Positions 32,401-43,845 of a stretch of 64,000 nucleotides of DNA are shown here, in pieces. Origin of the DNA: Dermacentor variabilis (taxonomy: Eukaryota > Arthropoda > Arachnida > Ixodida > Ixodidae); contig NC_134569.1 in NCBI RefSeq assembly GCF_050947875.1, positions 188,403,567 to 188,467,566 on the forward strand, given 5' to 3'. The notes under the pieces were generated by a model, which worked only from the letters and a program-made list of their open reading frames with translations, did no database searches and had not been told where the DNA came from. Numbering within the stretch: position 1 is the stretch's first letter; each line of letters opens with the position of its first letter. Made by a program: the position numbers and the translations under genes.

Positions 32401-32828
32401 CAAAAAAAAAAAAATCGCAGGGTTCGCGAATTTCGCGATAAGAACCAACACCAACCTTGTCCCCCGCCCCCCGCTTAGCGATGCCGTCTTGATCGCCCCC
32501 TCCCAACCCCGGGAAAAGGGACACTACCTCTCTATCTCAGTTGAAGAAAGGATGATGAAACGTTAACAACGACAATAACGGCATTTACTAACGAGCTGTC
32601 TTATGGCCTCTGAGATTTGCGCGCGAAGCTGGCGCGCGCGAACCTGAGAGGCCATAATTGGCCGCTTAATAGCATAAAAAGACAAAGATAATGCCAAACG
32701 ACACAGTTAAAAATTCAAACAAAGAACTGATCTTAGCTATACTGTTTGGGGAAAAGAAATAAAAAAATTAGACAGCCGCAACGCACGCCACTAAAGCCAC
32801 CACCGCCGGCATAACGCGGAACCAACAG

Positions 32829-33144
32829 TTGGCAACATTTATTCGCGCGTCATTGCTTCGTCCGCTTCGTCTCCGCAACGACAGCCGCCATCTTCTCGCG
32901 CCTAACGTTTTGTATGGTTTTGTTCTCTGCAATCCGCGCACACAGCTCATCGGTGGCTCACATCTGCTCGGTGTCGCAATGCGGCCTGCGTCATTTTGTG
33001 GTGTTCGCGCAATCGGTGTGAAACATGTCGCATGTGAAATGTTTGATAGAAGTGCCTCACGTCCAAGTCTAGCCGCCGTACGGGTGTATGGCTGTGCGCC
33101 CCGTTCTCGGAAGCGTCGACGGGTTTCCGGCATGCGGATTTCAG
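32829..33144 (+). CDS. Candidate first coding exon of a host gene (tentative)
   Basis: The plus strand is open here and rich in CpG. Near 32878 cagccgccatcttc resembles the YY1-type motif often found at metazoan transcription starts. Possible starts are ATGs at about 32975 and 33039, in the same frame; the exon would end at 33144 with a donor-like G|gtacgt and leave a split codon of phase 1. The encoded N-terminus is Arg/Ser-rich (PRSRKRRRV, a possible nuclear signal). No family recognised. The candidate last exon at 40903 is phase compatible. All of this rests on motifs only; transcripts would decide. Confidence 0.25.
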
Positions 33145-33150
33145 GTACGT

Positions 33151-34139
33151 GCAAATGCGTTTCGCCCTCCTATTGAGCTCCGGAGCAAAGCGTACAATAT
33201 ATCATGTGAAAGATGCAGTGCCCGTCATCATGGTGTGAATTTCGAGCGGCAAACGAGAACTTTGGCACTTAGAGCACACCGCGGCTGCTAAGTCAGCGTG
33301 GAGATTGTTTTACGTTACCGTAATATGTTGCTGTCAGTCTAATCTGCGGCTTGTGGACAGCTAGCCCATTGACTTTTGCTTGTGGCAGCGATAGGTATAT
33401 AAATGGAAGCGGTAATAATTTTCGAGAGCAGAGAGTTGTTTCGCTCGATGTTTAGTCGTGTTCATGGCGTTATGAAAGCTAGAAAACTAACGCTTAATCG
33501 TGCTTAGTTCCAACTCCAAGGGGCGTAACGTTGGCGCTGTATATGTTTATTTTCGGTGTCACGAGTACCACTTTCATGCTTTTGTTACATGAGAGTGGTA
33601 GCTGCTGCATGCCGTCTGGGCAGAACACAATAAAAGCAATTTCCTCACTCATACGTATGCAATGTGACCTAACAAAATTTCCAGCGTTTTATTCGGAGCG
33701 TAAATATCTAGTATAGTTTAATAAGAAACTCAAATTCTGTCTTAGCTTAGCAGGCGTGAAACAAGTGAAACTCTCATTCCTTTTTGAATTGTTCGCCCAA
33801 GCCGCACCGCCCGCAGATGCGTCATCGGGTAATTGACAGTAGCTTCGCTACGTGAGTTGTTTTATGCGCCAATATTACCCGGTTAAGTATCCTGTTAATT
33901 TATTCCGACGCTCGTTCATCTTGATTTTAAGCGGTTACTATCCCCGAGTACCGGACGATGCCAAACTTGTGAGGTGTAGCAAACTCGGGAAATTCGAAGT
34001 GGCGTGGCTGCAAGTTCCTGTTTTTACGTTTCTTGCATTCAAAGCCAACAGACACAGTATCACTCATTTATTTTCCATTTCTGCTGTACTTGATCAATCT
34101 AATGTGACAACTGCATTTGCTCTTTAATGTTCTCCATTT
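33151..34139. other. No recognisable gene
   Basis: AT-rich sequence with short open frames (33531-33716, 33852-34127) that show no motif. If the candidate host gene is real, this is its first intron. Confidence 0.4.
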
Positions 34140-34525
34140 ACTGTGTATTCAGCTTGGCTGCCGTCCTCTCTTCAGAGGATGCCGCTGTGATAGCTCTTTC
34201 GTATAGCACATGCCTCTAGGCCCTTCTGTTTCAAGGGCTCTGGCGAGGCAGCAGTGCTCCAAGTAATTTTAGCATCCTATATATCTTCTATTTTGCATCA
34301 TTCTTCCACGATGGATTTTAATGTTCATAGTATTCGTCATTAGTCATCGCCATAATCTTATAGCACGTAGATTTTACGCACTCTACAGCGACAATTTTAG
34401 GCCAGTTTACAGCCAAGTCGCATCTTCCATAATACATCGTCAACATTACCACTTGTCATGGCTCTCTGGCCAAACCTGGCCCTTGCGCCGTAAAACACCA
34501 CACATCATCATCATCAGCTTGGTTG
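34140..34525 (+). mobile_element. Old LINE 3'UTR ending in (ATC)n
   Basis: The stretch contains ctctaggcccttctgtttc, a poly-T-rich middle, tctggccaaacctggccctt, gcgccgtaaaacacc and a short catcatcatcatc tail. I recognise this from LINE 3' ends that are common in tick DNA (probably CR1-like). No coding part remains. Confidence 0.45.
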
Positions 34526-35222
34526 CCAGAAAACGCTTGAATTTTTTTCAGTATCCAAGTGACGAAATATTTCACTGACGGCCGTGTGTGAAACACGCAA
34601 GATGACAAAACTGATAGCAAAATGATGAGATATTTCTTTTATAGCGTTTGGACTCGACTTTTCGTGAGGATGTCGATCGACCTTGGGCCTGGTGACAGCG
34701 CACCCGACAACGCCAAAGTGCAGCCTATCAGTTGAGTGCCCCCGAATGGACCATCAACATCGGAAAATGAAGCAGAGCCAGGTAGGGGCAATTTTTACTT
34801 TGGAACAGAGTACTGACAGCTGCCTCTTTTTTTAAGAACTAAATAACATATTTACAAACCAACCCTTTCTCTTTGTGCAGCCTACATAGAATCGTTTTTT
34901 GCTTGTTATACAGACCTTCAGAAAGCAGTTCTTCTGAACCCTTTTTGCATGCACAAAAAATAAATAAAGAGGAGTGCACTTTCTGAAGAAATTGATGCAC
35001 TGAAATGTGCGTTCGACACATAGTGAGATGCAATATAACCAACAACTTTAAAGCGGTAAAAAAAAATTACCGACGATTACGTTACTTCCTAATGCGAAAT
35101 TTGAGCGCAGCAAATAAGCTGTTTCACCTTTTCGATAGATTGAGGCAAAGAAATCGAGCAACACATGTATGCGCTATCACAGAATTTTTTTTTATTTTTC
35201 ACACGTATTCCTTTAACAAAAA

Positions 35223-35388
35223 GCGGCAATTTCGGCTCGGGCGGTGCACATATACAGATCCGCCGCCACCGATCTGGCTCTCTGATTGCCACCGCACAGG
35301 GCGAACGGCAGCGGCAATTTCGGCTCGGGCGGTGCACATATACAGATCCGCCGCCACCGATCTGGCTCTCTGATTGCCACCGCACAGG
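35223..35388. repeat. Perfect 88-bp-period tandem duplication
   Basis: About 78 bp starting gcggcaatttcgg is repeated exactly at 35223 and 35311, with a short linker in between (gcgaacggca). No differences between copies, so the event is recent. The region is GC-rich and non-coding by appearance. Confidence 0.9.
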
Positions 35389-35389
35389 G

Positions 35390-36230
35390 GTTGCATTGGA
35401 GGAGGAGCGAAGAAAGGAATTAAGTTCGAGCCGGCGCTTTGACAACCGGAGACTCGCAGGAAGAGGGGGGAGGGGGGCGGCGTGTACACCCAGCGGCAAA
35501 CGATGGGGGCAGAAGCGCGCGCAGCAAGCGGACAACACGATAAAGGGAGGAGGGAAGAGATAGCAGCGACTGACTGATGCCGCTGACGCCGATAGTGAGT
35601 CAACCCCAGCTGCGGAGTTGGTTTCAGGGACAACGCCGCCGATGCCGACACAAACAATATGATACCCTCGCTTCCGCAGCGCTAAGAACCAGGTCTAGCC
35701 GTGGGAAGGTGGTCACGTATTCGTCGACGTGCCGGGGCCTACGTGAAATAACCGGCGCGTCGGCAACTGAAGAGCACCCTATCCGCCACACAAGAACAGG
35801 GGGGGGGGACCCTTTCCTCCTCTTCCTGCATGGCGGCGACGGTGTTCTATGCAGTCACGTTATCTTGACTCTCTAGCGGCGTCAGCGGCATCCAGCGGTA
35901 TCAGTCGGTCGCTGCTAGCGCTGGGGGGATGAAAGGGGGGCGGAGCTGGTTACGAGGCCGACGACAACGCCGACGACGACGCGAAACCCAGGAACGGACG
36001 CCAAAGAGCTGCGCTCTAAAACGTTTGAAACATGTTCTAACATCATAACCCGCCTTAGCATACGGATCTAAATATAACAGCAACAGAGGTGCATGCGGAG
36101 GAGTGTTTGTAAATGTTTGCAAGATATGTACATTGTCTAAGAAATTGTTTTTATTTACTTGGAGCTTCTTGGTGCCATGGCAGTGCAGTAAAAGCTCAAA
36201 ATGATGCCCCTGCTCCTAATAAAGCACCTC
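35390..36230. other. GC-rich region without recognisable gene
   Basis: Poly-G and purine-rich runs (gaagaggggggagggggg near 35460; ggggggggga near 35803) and CpG-rich sequence. A promoter or CpG-island role is possible but nothing specific supports it. Open frames on both strands are compositional. Confidence 0.3.
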
Positions 36231-36237
36231 TAGCTTT

Positions 36238-36435
36238 TAAAATTAAATTATGGGCTTTTACATTCCAAAACCTGAAGTTTTGATTCCAAAACCTGAAGTT
36301 TTGGGAACCTGGCCTTCTTTAATGTACACCTGAATCTAAGTGCATAAGCGTTATTGCATTTTACCCTCATCGGAGGGCAGCTGCCTTGGTCTAGATTGAA
36401 GCTGGGACCAGCATGACTGAGCAGCATGGCATCAT
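36238..36435 (-). mobile_element. Degenerate tRNA-derived SINE
   Basis: From attaaattatgggcttttaca through tctttaatgtacacctgaatctaag and ttttaccctcatcggaggg to gcagctgccttgg the order of the SINE blocks (minus strand) is kept, with heavy substitution. It contains a local 22-bp direct repeat (ttccaaaacctgaagttttg). Confidence 0.55.
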
Positions 36436-37734
36436 TGTAAGTGGGCTATAACACCAGGTCAAAATGAGAAATACTACTTAGAACTACCAACTTCTTGGCT
36501 CACAAGCACTTTGCACTAAGTTAAAGGAGTATGAAGTACTGACAGCGACCGTTTATGTACCAATTTATTTTTAGGCTGACTCCATTATTAGGGTGCGAAG
36601 CTTCAATTAGTCAAAACCAGCCTAAATTACAGAACCAGCTCAAAACACGCACCATGTATAGCTGGATTTGGACATGAAAATGGAGTCAATTCGTGTCGCC
36701 GAAAATGGAAGTGGCAGTCACACTATTTCATGCATTTTGCCTAAAACATAGTCAACAATAATTAATCAATTTCTAAAATATTCTTTTCAAAAAGTTTTTT
36801 TCAAGCATGAAAGGAGGAGCCAAATGGTGTTCAGGTGCACGAGCGGTTAGTTGCACGGCACTTCTTGCATGTGTTCACTGGCTTCTTTCAAGCTTGAAAA
36901 AAAAATTTGTTGCATCTATTGAGCAGTAGAAAGCTGGATTGGGAATTTTTCAGGATGCTCTACAATTTTGGAACTGACACTTTTGCTTTGAATAAAATAT
37001 TTGAGCAGTTAAATAATAGTTAATAACTAATTACCTAATTAGGAAAAATGCAAGAATTGGCTTCACTTCCTCAAAACGATGGCAAACGACATTACCTTGG
37101 TGCTATCCAGCTACGTGGCACTTGTACATATTTAAAGCTTGAACATGTCATACAGACCACCTGGTAATTACAAGGCATATATAGAAGTGGCTAAGTTGTG
37201 TGAGCCAGCCATGTGTAGCGAATCATGAGAAGCAGCCATGTTTCTTTGACTTAAGGGCATGATAAGATTTACATGCTCGACACCTTGTATCAGTGTGTTC
37301 TAGGCCTGTTCGTAGTTTAGCTGCTACATAAACAATATTTCTCAACGTGTAAGCTCATATGCATCTTTCAAGTATGTTGCCTCGTGTGTCCAAAATAAAC
37401 CATCCTCGCGCTTCCTTCATTATGTCTTCATCTGTTGCTGTGCTAAATTTTTAACATGCAACTGCATAAATTTTCATCTAGTTTTCATATTTCCTCGTTG
37501 TTTGGTGGCTTTATTTCTGAACAAGTTGTTTTCGTTAAACCCTGTTGCACACAGCAGTACACAGCATTTCTGCCTAGAGTGGGAATTGTTTTTTTTTTTT
37601 TTCAGATTGACATTAATACACCTTGCCTGGGCAATGTAAGGCATTCTACATAACATGACCCTGCAATGACGTTTTATCTTTCATTCCAGCATCATGCAAA
37701 ACTGTTTACTTACCAGATTAGAATATGTATAAGT
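36436..37734. other. AT-rich, no recognisable gene
   Basis: Contains an imperfect foldback: tttttttcaagcatgaaagg at about 36795 and its near complement ctttcaagcttgaaaaaaaa at about 36885. AATAAA occurs at about 37396 in a context like a 3' end, but no upstream coding exon is visible. Confidence 0.35.
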
Positions 37735-37950
37735 GTTGGAAGTAACAGAACTGGAAGAAGCCAGCAGATAATGAGGCCAAGGAAAGCATACAGGAACATG
37801 TTTTAAGTTTTTTATATGAAGTATAGAAATGATAAATTCTAGGTAAGTGAAAGTGGATTAAAAGATATCCACCTGTGGGTGGGGAACGGACCCATAACCT
37901 TCACATTACGCATGTGATATACTAACCACTGTGGTACTACGGCCGTGTTC
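37735..37950 (-). mobile_element. Second tRNA-derived SINE family, minus copy
   Basis: On the minus strand a tRNA-like head (taccacagtggttagtatat, A box; gttatgggtccgttcccc, B box) is followed by a body with tccactttcacttacc and tttatcatttcta. It faces away from its sister at 37985, head to head, 35 bp apart. Confidence 0.6.
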
Positions 37951-37984
37951 GAGCTTCGACAATTTGAGGGGCCATAGTGGACGG

Positions 37985-38160
37985 TTGAATGCTGCCTCGG
38001 TGGCATAGTGGTTAGTGCATCGCATGCCTAATGCAAAGGCTGTAGGTTCGTTCTCCCCCCATGCCTGGTTGCTTTTTTTTCCCATTCTCATTTCCCTTTA
38101 TCATTTCTACATTTAAATAGAAAATTACAAATAAGTTTCCACGTGCCTTCCCTGGCATCT
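37985..38160 (+). mobile_element. Second tRNA-derived SINE family, plus copy
   Basis: tRNA-like head cctcggtggcatagtggtta (A box) and ctgtaggttcgttctccc (B box), then cattctcatttccctttatc and atttcta as in the minus copy. Poly-T stretches within the body would end pol III transcripts early. Confidence 0.6.
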
Positions 38161-38898
38161 TCCAGCTGTAATTCAGAAAAATTTTGACCCTCAGTATCCT
38201 TTCTTCTCGTTTGGAAGAACAGGAACTTCATTTTAAAAATAATGAATTCACCTTGTTCAGCATCTCAATGTGGTCTCAAATCTTATCACAGCATGTGTAT
38301 TACTAAGTGAAGTTTTTGTTAAGATGATGATATAGCATGGGACCTAATTAGTAGCCTTTGTGTACAGATGTAGGACTAGTCCAATAAATAGGAGGATATT
38401 AAGAAGCACTTCTAACATGGTCTGAGCATGTGTTTAAAAAAACTAATCTAGCATGATTTCAGGCATAACTGTTGCCCCTGAAAAATATTTGGATCATCTG
38501 CATTGGAATTCTTTTTAGAGAGCACCAATACTGCTTTGATAGAAGTAGCCTCGTGGAACATGAAGCATCGCTTCTTGCTGAGTCAAGGAAATATCTGCAT
38601 ATCTGAGGTGCATGTGTCATATGCTCGAATGCTGTTTAAAGGCTGCTAATAAGAAAATTTATTCACTTTCCTTCCAGGGATTGCTTCAGTAGTCTATGCT
38701 ACTCGATCATAAACAATTTACAGAGTGAACATTCATCACAGTTGGCTTTGCAATGTTTATGCAAAATACCACAATTGCCTACTAGACATGTGACTGCACT
38801 AAAACTTGGAATTAATGACCAGTAAGATTTATGGGACCAGCAAAACTTAGTTTATTACTCCAGAACAAAATGCGAGGCACTTCGGTTATTTCTGCCAT

Positions 38899-39535
38899 AG
38901 AGTTTCTTACAGTAATTACTAGAGGGAACTCTGGCGCTGCATTCGTACCAGCATGGGAATGATGGGAAGCACATGGATTTGTCTGATATTCGTGCTTGTG
39001 AATTCAGACGTTCTGGTGGCTTCGTATATTATACGCTATATAAATCTTATTGTCGTAAATTTCAGCGCAATCCATGTCTATACTCTTCGAAGTGCAGAAG
39101 ACGGCGCCAACACGCACAATTGCTATTAATTGCAACGATTGAGCTTGTCAAGGTGGCCAAATCGAAAGGCGCCCAAATCGAAAGGCGCCAAGCGTCTCAA
39201 GGCACTGGTATGCCCGCGATAAATTCACCAAGGCGTTGCACTCGCTTGTCGTTACATGCCTCCGTGGCTTAATGGTTTCAATATCAGACTTCTATTCTAG
39301 AGTTCCTGTGTCTGAATCCTGTCGTCGGACGATTTTAATGTTTATTTATTTATTACACAGTATATTGTTGAAAATGACTAGTTTACAAAGTCACAAAGCC
39401 GTTTGAAGCCAAACAGACAAAGTTTAGACAAATCCATGTACTTCCCATAATTTCCATGCTGGTACAGCCGTTCTTGTTTAATCTCCTGTGGACACTAACG
39501 TCAGAGTTCCCTCTAGTAATTATTGTATGAAACTC
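38899..39535. repeat. Inverted repeat flanking a tRNA-like SINE head
   Basis: Left arm 38899-38990 (attactagagggaactctgg ... accagcatggg ... acatggatttgtct) recurs inverted at about 39410-39535 with the same order of blocks. In the loop lies a tRNA-like stretch at 39258-39330 (cctccgtggcttaatggttt with an A box; gtctgaatcc as B box) and a T-rich tail (tttatttatttatta). It is probably two insertions of one repeat in opposite orientation with a SINE between. Confidence 0.6.
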
Positions 39536-39539
39536 TGAT

Positions 39540-40900
39540 TTCTGCACCTCGCTCGTGCAGAAGCGGCACCACACCTGCTGCGTAAACATGCACTACCTTT
39601 CGGCCATGTGCAGGGAATGCTGTGAACTCGCCCTGTACAAAGCCTGCACTAAGCAAAACAAATCACAACGTGCAGTTGCTGCCACGTTGAACTGGTGGAA
39701 TGAGTAGTGAAATGCAGCACCTCCTGAACTAGTTCAGAAAGTGCAGGTTAATCAAGTGGAGATTATATAGTAACAGAAGTTGAGTGATTCTGCATTACAT
39801 TCTCGAAATATACTTCATGATACTTTTCCATTTATTTCCTCAGTTATTAAGAATCCCTTTTGCATTGTTGGACAAAACTACAGAATGCCAACATATTTTC
39901 TAGCATTCACTGGCAGCAAACATGTCAAAACTTGTTCTAGTTTCTGGATTGCCGCTTTAGCCGTTAACCCTCAAGTTAATTTCGGAAAAATGTACCAAAT
40001 TTTTTACGTACACAATTTTTCGGTGTCATTCTCATTCTAAAAATATATTACTTCATTGGTCTCTGGTTAGAAATAACACAAAAATAAGAGCTGCTCTTGA
40101 GGGCAGCTTTCCCTCAATGCCGACTGTAACTCATCTTTGACAATAAGAGCAGCATAACATCGGTCAGAAAGAGTGCGACTCGTCATTGGTGATATTGGTA
40201 CTACCTCCAGTCACTAGTACAGCTTGGGATCAATGGTTAAAGGTTGCGACTTTGTTGCTGCCCAATTTTAATTCTGCAGCTGTTACACTTGGGTGTAGCG
40301 TGTGTATGTACGTGTGCATGCATTAAAATGACTTCACTCTAGAGCAAAGGAACTGTAGTGCAGAGAGGCATTAGTCATCTTTATATATTTGCTTTGTAAA
40401 GATGCGCTAAGTTTATCTTTTGCAGTATAGACTTGGCGCTCATTGGCCAGAGATGCCCTTGTGCTACTAAAACCTATCAATTCGCTTTTTGCAGTAGTAG
40501 GTGCTTATTCCTTTTTCAGGACCCGGCTGACAGTTTTAATTTGTTTTTCTTGAACTGTGCAATTCCCACTCACAGGACTGCATGTCATCTGAGGTGTTCC
40601 TTTTTCAATCAAGAATGTTGAGGTTGTGTTTGTGAAACTCGATTTCTGGCCTCAAACGAGCTTGTACAAACTGACCAAGCTGATAATTCCACCTGCTTAT
40701 ATAATAAATATATTGCGGTTATGAACCCTCATAATGAATGAAACACAGTATAAAAATTTTATCTAATAAAACAGTTTAATGAAATTTTTCATGTTTTGCG
40801 CGTTCGTGTTCACTTCTCCACTCTCGTGTCCTGTCTGCATGCCTCACCTCTTTTTTTGCATATTAAATATCGTAGAAACTTAACCATGCTTTTTTACCAC
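39540..40900. other. AT-rich, no recognisable gene
   Basis: No coding signature. The poly-pyrimidine stretch just before 40902 forms a plausible splice acceptor for the candidate exon that follows. Confidence 0.35.
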
Positions 40901-40902
40901 AG

Positions 40903-41129
40903 TGCAGGGGGAAAAGGTTCCGGCAACACCATGCATTCAGTATGGTGGCCCAGATGTGTATGCAAGCAACCTCCTTCATGTGGACCAAGAACTACTCTGC
41001 AGTGTCTCGCAGACTTCCATGCGAAGCCCTCAACATTCTCGTCTGAGTGGAATGGCTGCTCATCTATCTGCGTGTCCATCACCAAGACGGCCAGTAGTAA
41101 AGCTCCTGTACCCGTTTAACAAAGCTTAA
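40903..41129 (+). CDS. Candidate last coding exon of a host gene (tentative)
   Basis: cttttttaccacag is a good acceptor and is followed by 75 in-frame codons (split first codon) ending TAA at 41127-41129. The composition is ordinary for protein (EKVPATPCIQYGGPDVYASN near the start; SPRRPVVKLLYPFNKA at the end) and unlike the repeat shadows around it. A polyadenylation signal AATAAA lies at 41724-41729, about 600 nt downstream. No family recognised. It could pair with the exon ending at 33144, as phases fit, with intron(s) filled by repeats. A spurious frame cannot be ruled out. Confidence 0.4.
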
Positions 41130-41723
41130 TGATATTTTTATTTAGTTTTCACGGTTGGCCGTAGAATCTTAACATTTTTGATGTTTCTAACATTTTTACC
41201 TGGCACAAAGTGGTGCAATAACTTTAAACCAGTGTAATGTATTTAAGTGATGCTCACTCTAATGCCTATCTGGTTTTGTTTGTGTTTAAGAAATTTGAAT
41301 GTCTGATGAGGTAGCGGCATTTGAATTTGTCATCGTGGCTCGTTTCAATGAGCTGCTAGGAAATAAGACGCAAAACTTATCACACGCCAGTTGTAGCATT
41401 TTTGTTTTCATGACTAAAGTATACACGTTTCAAAAGATGGAAAGTGGGGAAAAAAAGCCTCAAGAACATAATCATCCTAGGATTGTCATGTCCTTACAAC
41501 TCTGCAATGACTAATGCCGCAAACATCTTGGGAGCACATTGGTCGCAATGCCTACAGGTATACTTGATAAGAGAATAGCTTGCACTCAGATTTGCCACGC
41601 AGTTGATGGCTGATGGCTTTTGTTTGTCGTCTTCATGTTACTACTCTGTATTCAATATTCGTTTAGATGTGCTGCGGTTTTTTGCAGTCACCTATATATA
41701 TATATATATATGTTCTTCGTTTC

Positions 41724-41729
41724 AATAAA
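41724..41729 (+). promoter_or_regulatory. Possible polyadenylation signal
   Basis: AATAAA in ttcaataaaaatttag, preceded by a short (TA)n run, in the right place for the candidate exon at 40903-41129. Other AATAAA-like motifs occur further right in AT-rich DNA. Confidence 0.3.
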
Positions 41730-43086
41730 AATTTAGTTGAGAGTTAGTGCTCATCCTGTCTGCTTCTAGTCTGTGTCCGTGTCACTTCGGGCTGCAATCC
41801 AAGATCATGTTACTGTACCAACTCGCCCAACTTTCTATCCTTGTGTTAAAGACACACTCTGACTTGTTCTTACTTATGTAACCGGTTATTTTTGTGCTTT
41901 ATAATAAGATGCAGTGCTTTTCGAATGAAAACATGTAATAGTTCGTAGTCAGGTTATTTTAAAAAACTGTTCTGCTTAAAATTTAATTGAGCAAGCCTGT
42001 GCCATTATTCGGTGCTTATGTCTTTGTATTGGTATGGTTTTACTCCTTATCTTCCTTGTTACTTTTAAAATGTGCAAACATTATTAGGTAACCATTTCTC
42101 TTTAATTAAATAAATACTTTTCTTCTGACATTTCGTCACAAATTTTACAATGATTTTGTTCAATTAGGTAACCTTAGACTAGCTGATTGTTGTTCTGGTA
42201 GCTTTACTTACAATGCCTGTGGAATATTCAATGCCAGCACATAGTGAAAAATAAACTAAATTATTGGGTATAGGCAGGTCACTGGCAGTAAATGGAGCAT
42301 ACATATATTTCAGGAAATAGTGCATGCTTATGTATTGAACAGCATGCACAGCTACACATGCTGTTTTGTTCGTAAATGCTGAAACATTATTCAACGTGGA
42401 AGCACTTTGTTCTTTGGCTTTCAGTGCTACCTTTAAGTCGTATGTGTGAAAGTACTAGTAGAAGCATCCCGTGGAGATAAATGACAACTTTGATGAATAG
42501 AGGTATAAAATGTGTGCTTAAAACGGCAAAAAGCTGCTTGACAGGCAAACGTATGCTTCTGTAGTACTGCACTTGTTACCGTCGCCAATCCATGCATTGC
42601 TTGCGCTCTATTGCATTCAATATGAGCTAAAACAACGAGCTGTGGTGTCTTTCCCTCCTGGTCGAGCTGGTGTTGCGAAAATTTTTGACCAAGAAAAGTG
42701 GAGGTTTTTAATTATTTCTGAAATGCATGTAACCATGCTTTTGGCTGTGTGCTGTTTCCACGGGGTTATAAGTACTGGTGCACCAAGGTGCGGGAGATCC
42801 TGTGTCCTTAGTGCAGCGCGCATTGTTATTGCGCTTTGCATCCTGCCGGCAGTGTACTATCACTGCAGAGGAAGATTACGAAAAGCATGGCGTGTGTGCT
42901 TTGCTGCAATGGCGAAACCTTAAATTGTTTGCCTGAAAGGGTCGCACGTTATGCTACCACATGACGGACCAGAAGCGCAATATGACGACGCCTCACAGAT
43001 TCTGGCTCATACTGAACAAGGTAGTACCATAGCTAAGGCTAGGCAGCATTCACAACAGCTAGTCTGCCCATTAACTACGTGGCTGT
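41730..43086. other. No recognisable gene
   Basis: AT-rich up to 42550, then more balanced. The plus-strand frame 42573-42923 (116 codons) has Cys-rich hydrophobic segments, no recognised domain and no clear start or splice context. Left as non-coding. Confidence 0.35.
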
Positions 43087-43361
43087 AGTGAACGCTAAAA
43101 TACTTGCAGGGATAACACCCTTTTGGAAGGGTTTTGTCCATGCTACACCCATATTGAAAGGGTGGTGTCTGTGTTACACCCCATATAGAAAGGGTGTTGT
43201 TTGTTTTACACCCAATGGCGAGGTGACGTCATATTAACACCCCTTCTTTTGTGGGGTGTTAATTTGCATCCCGTTGCTTGGGGTGTAGCAATACACCCAA
43301 AAGGGTGTCACCCATGGGACAAGTCATTTACACCCTTAAGGGTGTTAAAAGTTTTAGAGTG
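43087..43361. mobile_element. Foldback MITE built of ACACCC/GGGTGT blocks
   Basis: Ends are imperfect inverted repeats (aacgctaaaatacttg...aacaccctt against aagggtgttaaaagttttagagtg). Inside, acaccc and gggtgt alternate at least ten times in both orientations, giving several short hairpins. No coding capacity. Its right end coincides with the left edge of segmental copy B. Confidence 0.65.
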
Positions 43362-43825
43362 TAGGCTGCTAAGTACGATGTCACTGGATTGAATCCTGGC
43401 CACAACGGCCGCATTTCGATGGGGGCGAAATGCGAAAACACCCGTGTACTTACCCGCCGTGGTTGCTCAGTGACTATGGTGTTGGGCTGCTGAGCACGAG
43501 GTCGCGGGATCGAATCCCGGCCACGGCGGCCGCATTTCGATGGGGGCGAAATGCGAAAACACCCGTGTGCTTAGATTTAGGTGCACGTTAAAGAACCCCA
43601 GGTGGTCAAAATTTCCGGAGTCCTCCACTACGGCGTGCCTCATAATCAGAAAGTGGTTTTGGCACGTAAAACCCCAAATATTATTATTATTATTATTACC
43701 CGTGTACTTGGATTTAGGTGCACGTTAAAGAACCGCAGATGGTCCAAACTTCCGGAGTCCCCCATTACGGCGTGCCTCATAATCAGATCGTGGTCTTGGC
43801 ATGTAAAACCCCATAATTTACTTTT
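43362..43825 (+). mobile_element. Older SINE split by a younger one
   Basis: Head truncated at the MITE boundary (starts taggctgct); halves are 43362-43451 and 43698-43825. Equivalent to 15447-15657 in copy A. Confidence 0.85.
43452..43697 (+). mobile_element. SINE inserted into an older SINE
   Basis: A full-length 246-bp tRNA-derived SINE (cccgccgtggttgctcag to aaatattattattatt). The 12-bp target duplication acccgtgtactt is at 43440-43451 and 43698-43709, within the older SINE (43362-43825). The uninterrupted site in copy A is near 15529. Intact B box ggatcgaatcc. One of the youngest insertions here. Confidence 0.96.
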
Positions 43826-43845
43826 TCTTTTAATTCACTGACAGG

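Noticed and set aside
37873..39330. tRNA-like sequences as functional tRNA genes
   Set aside because: They lack a paired acceptor stem and are followed by SINE bodies, so they are tRNA-derived SINE heads.
42573..42923. 116-codon plus-strand frame as a membrane protein gene
   Set aside because: Hydrophobic stretches but no start context, splice signals or recognised family; AT-rich neighbours.
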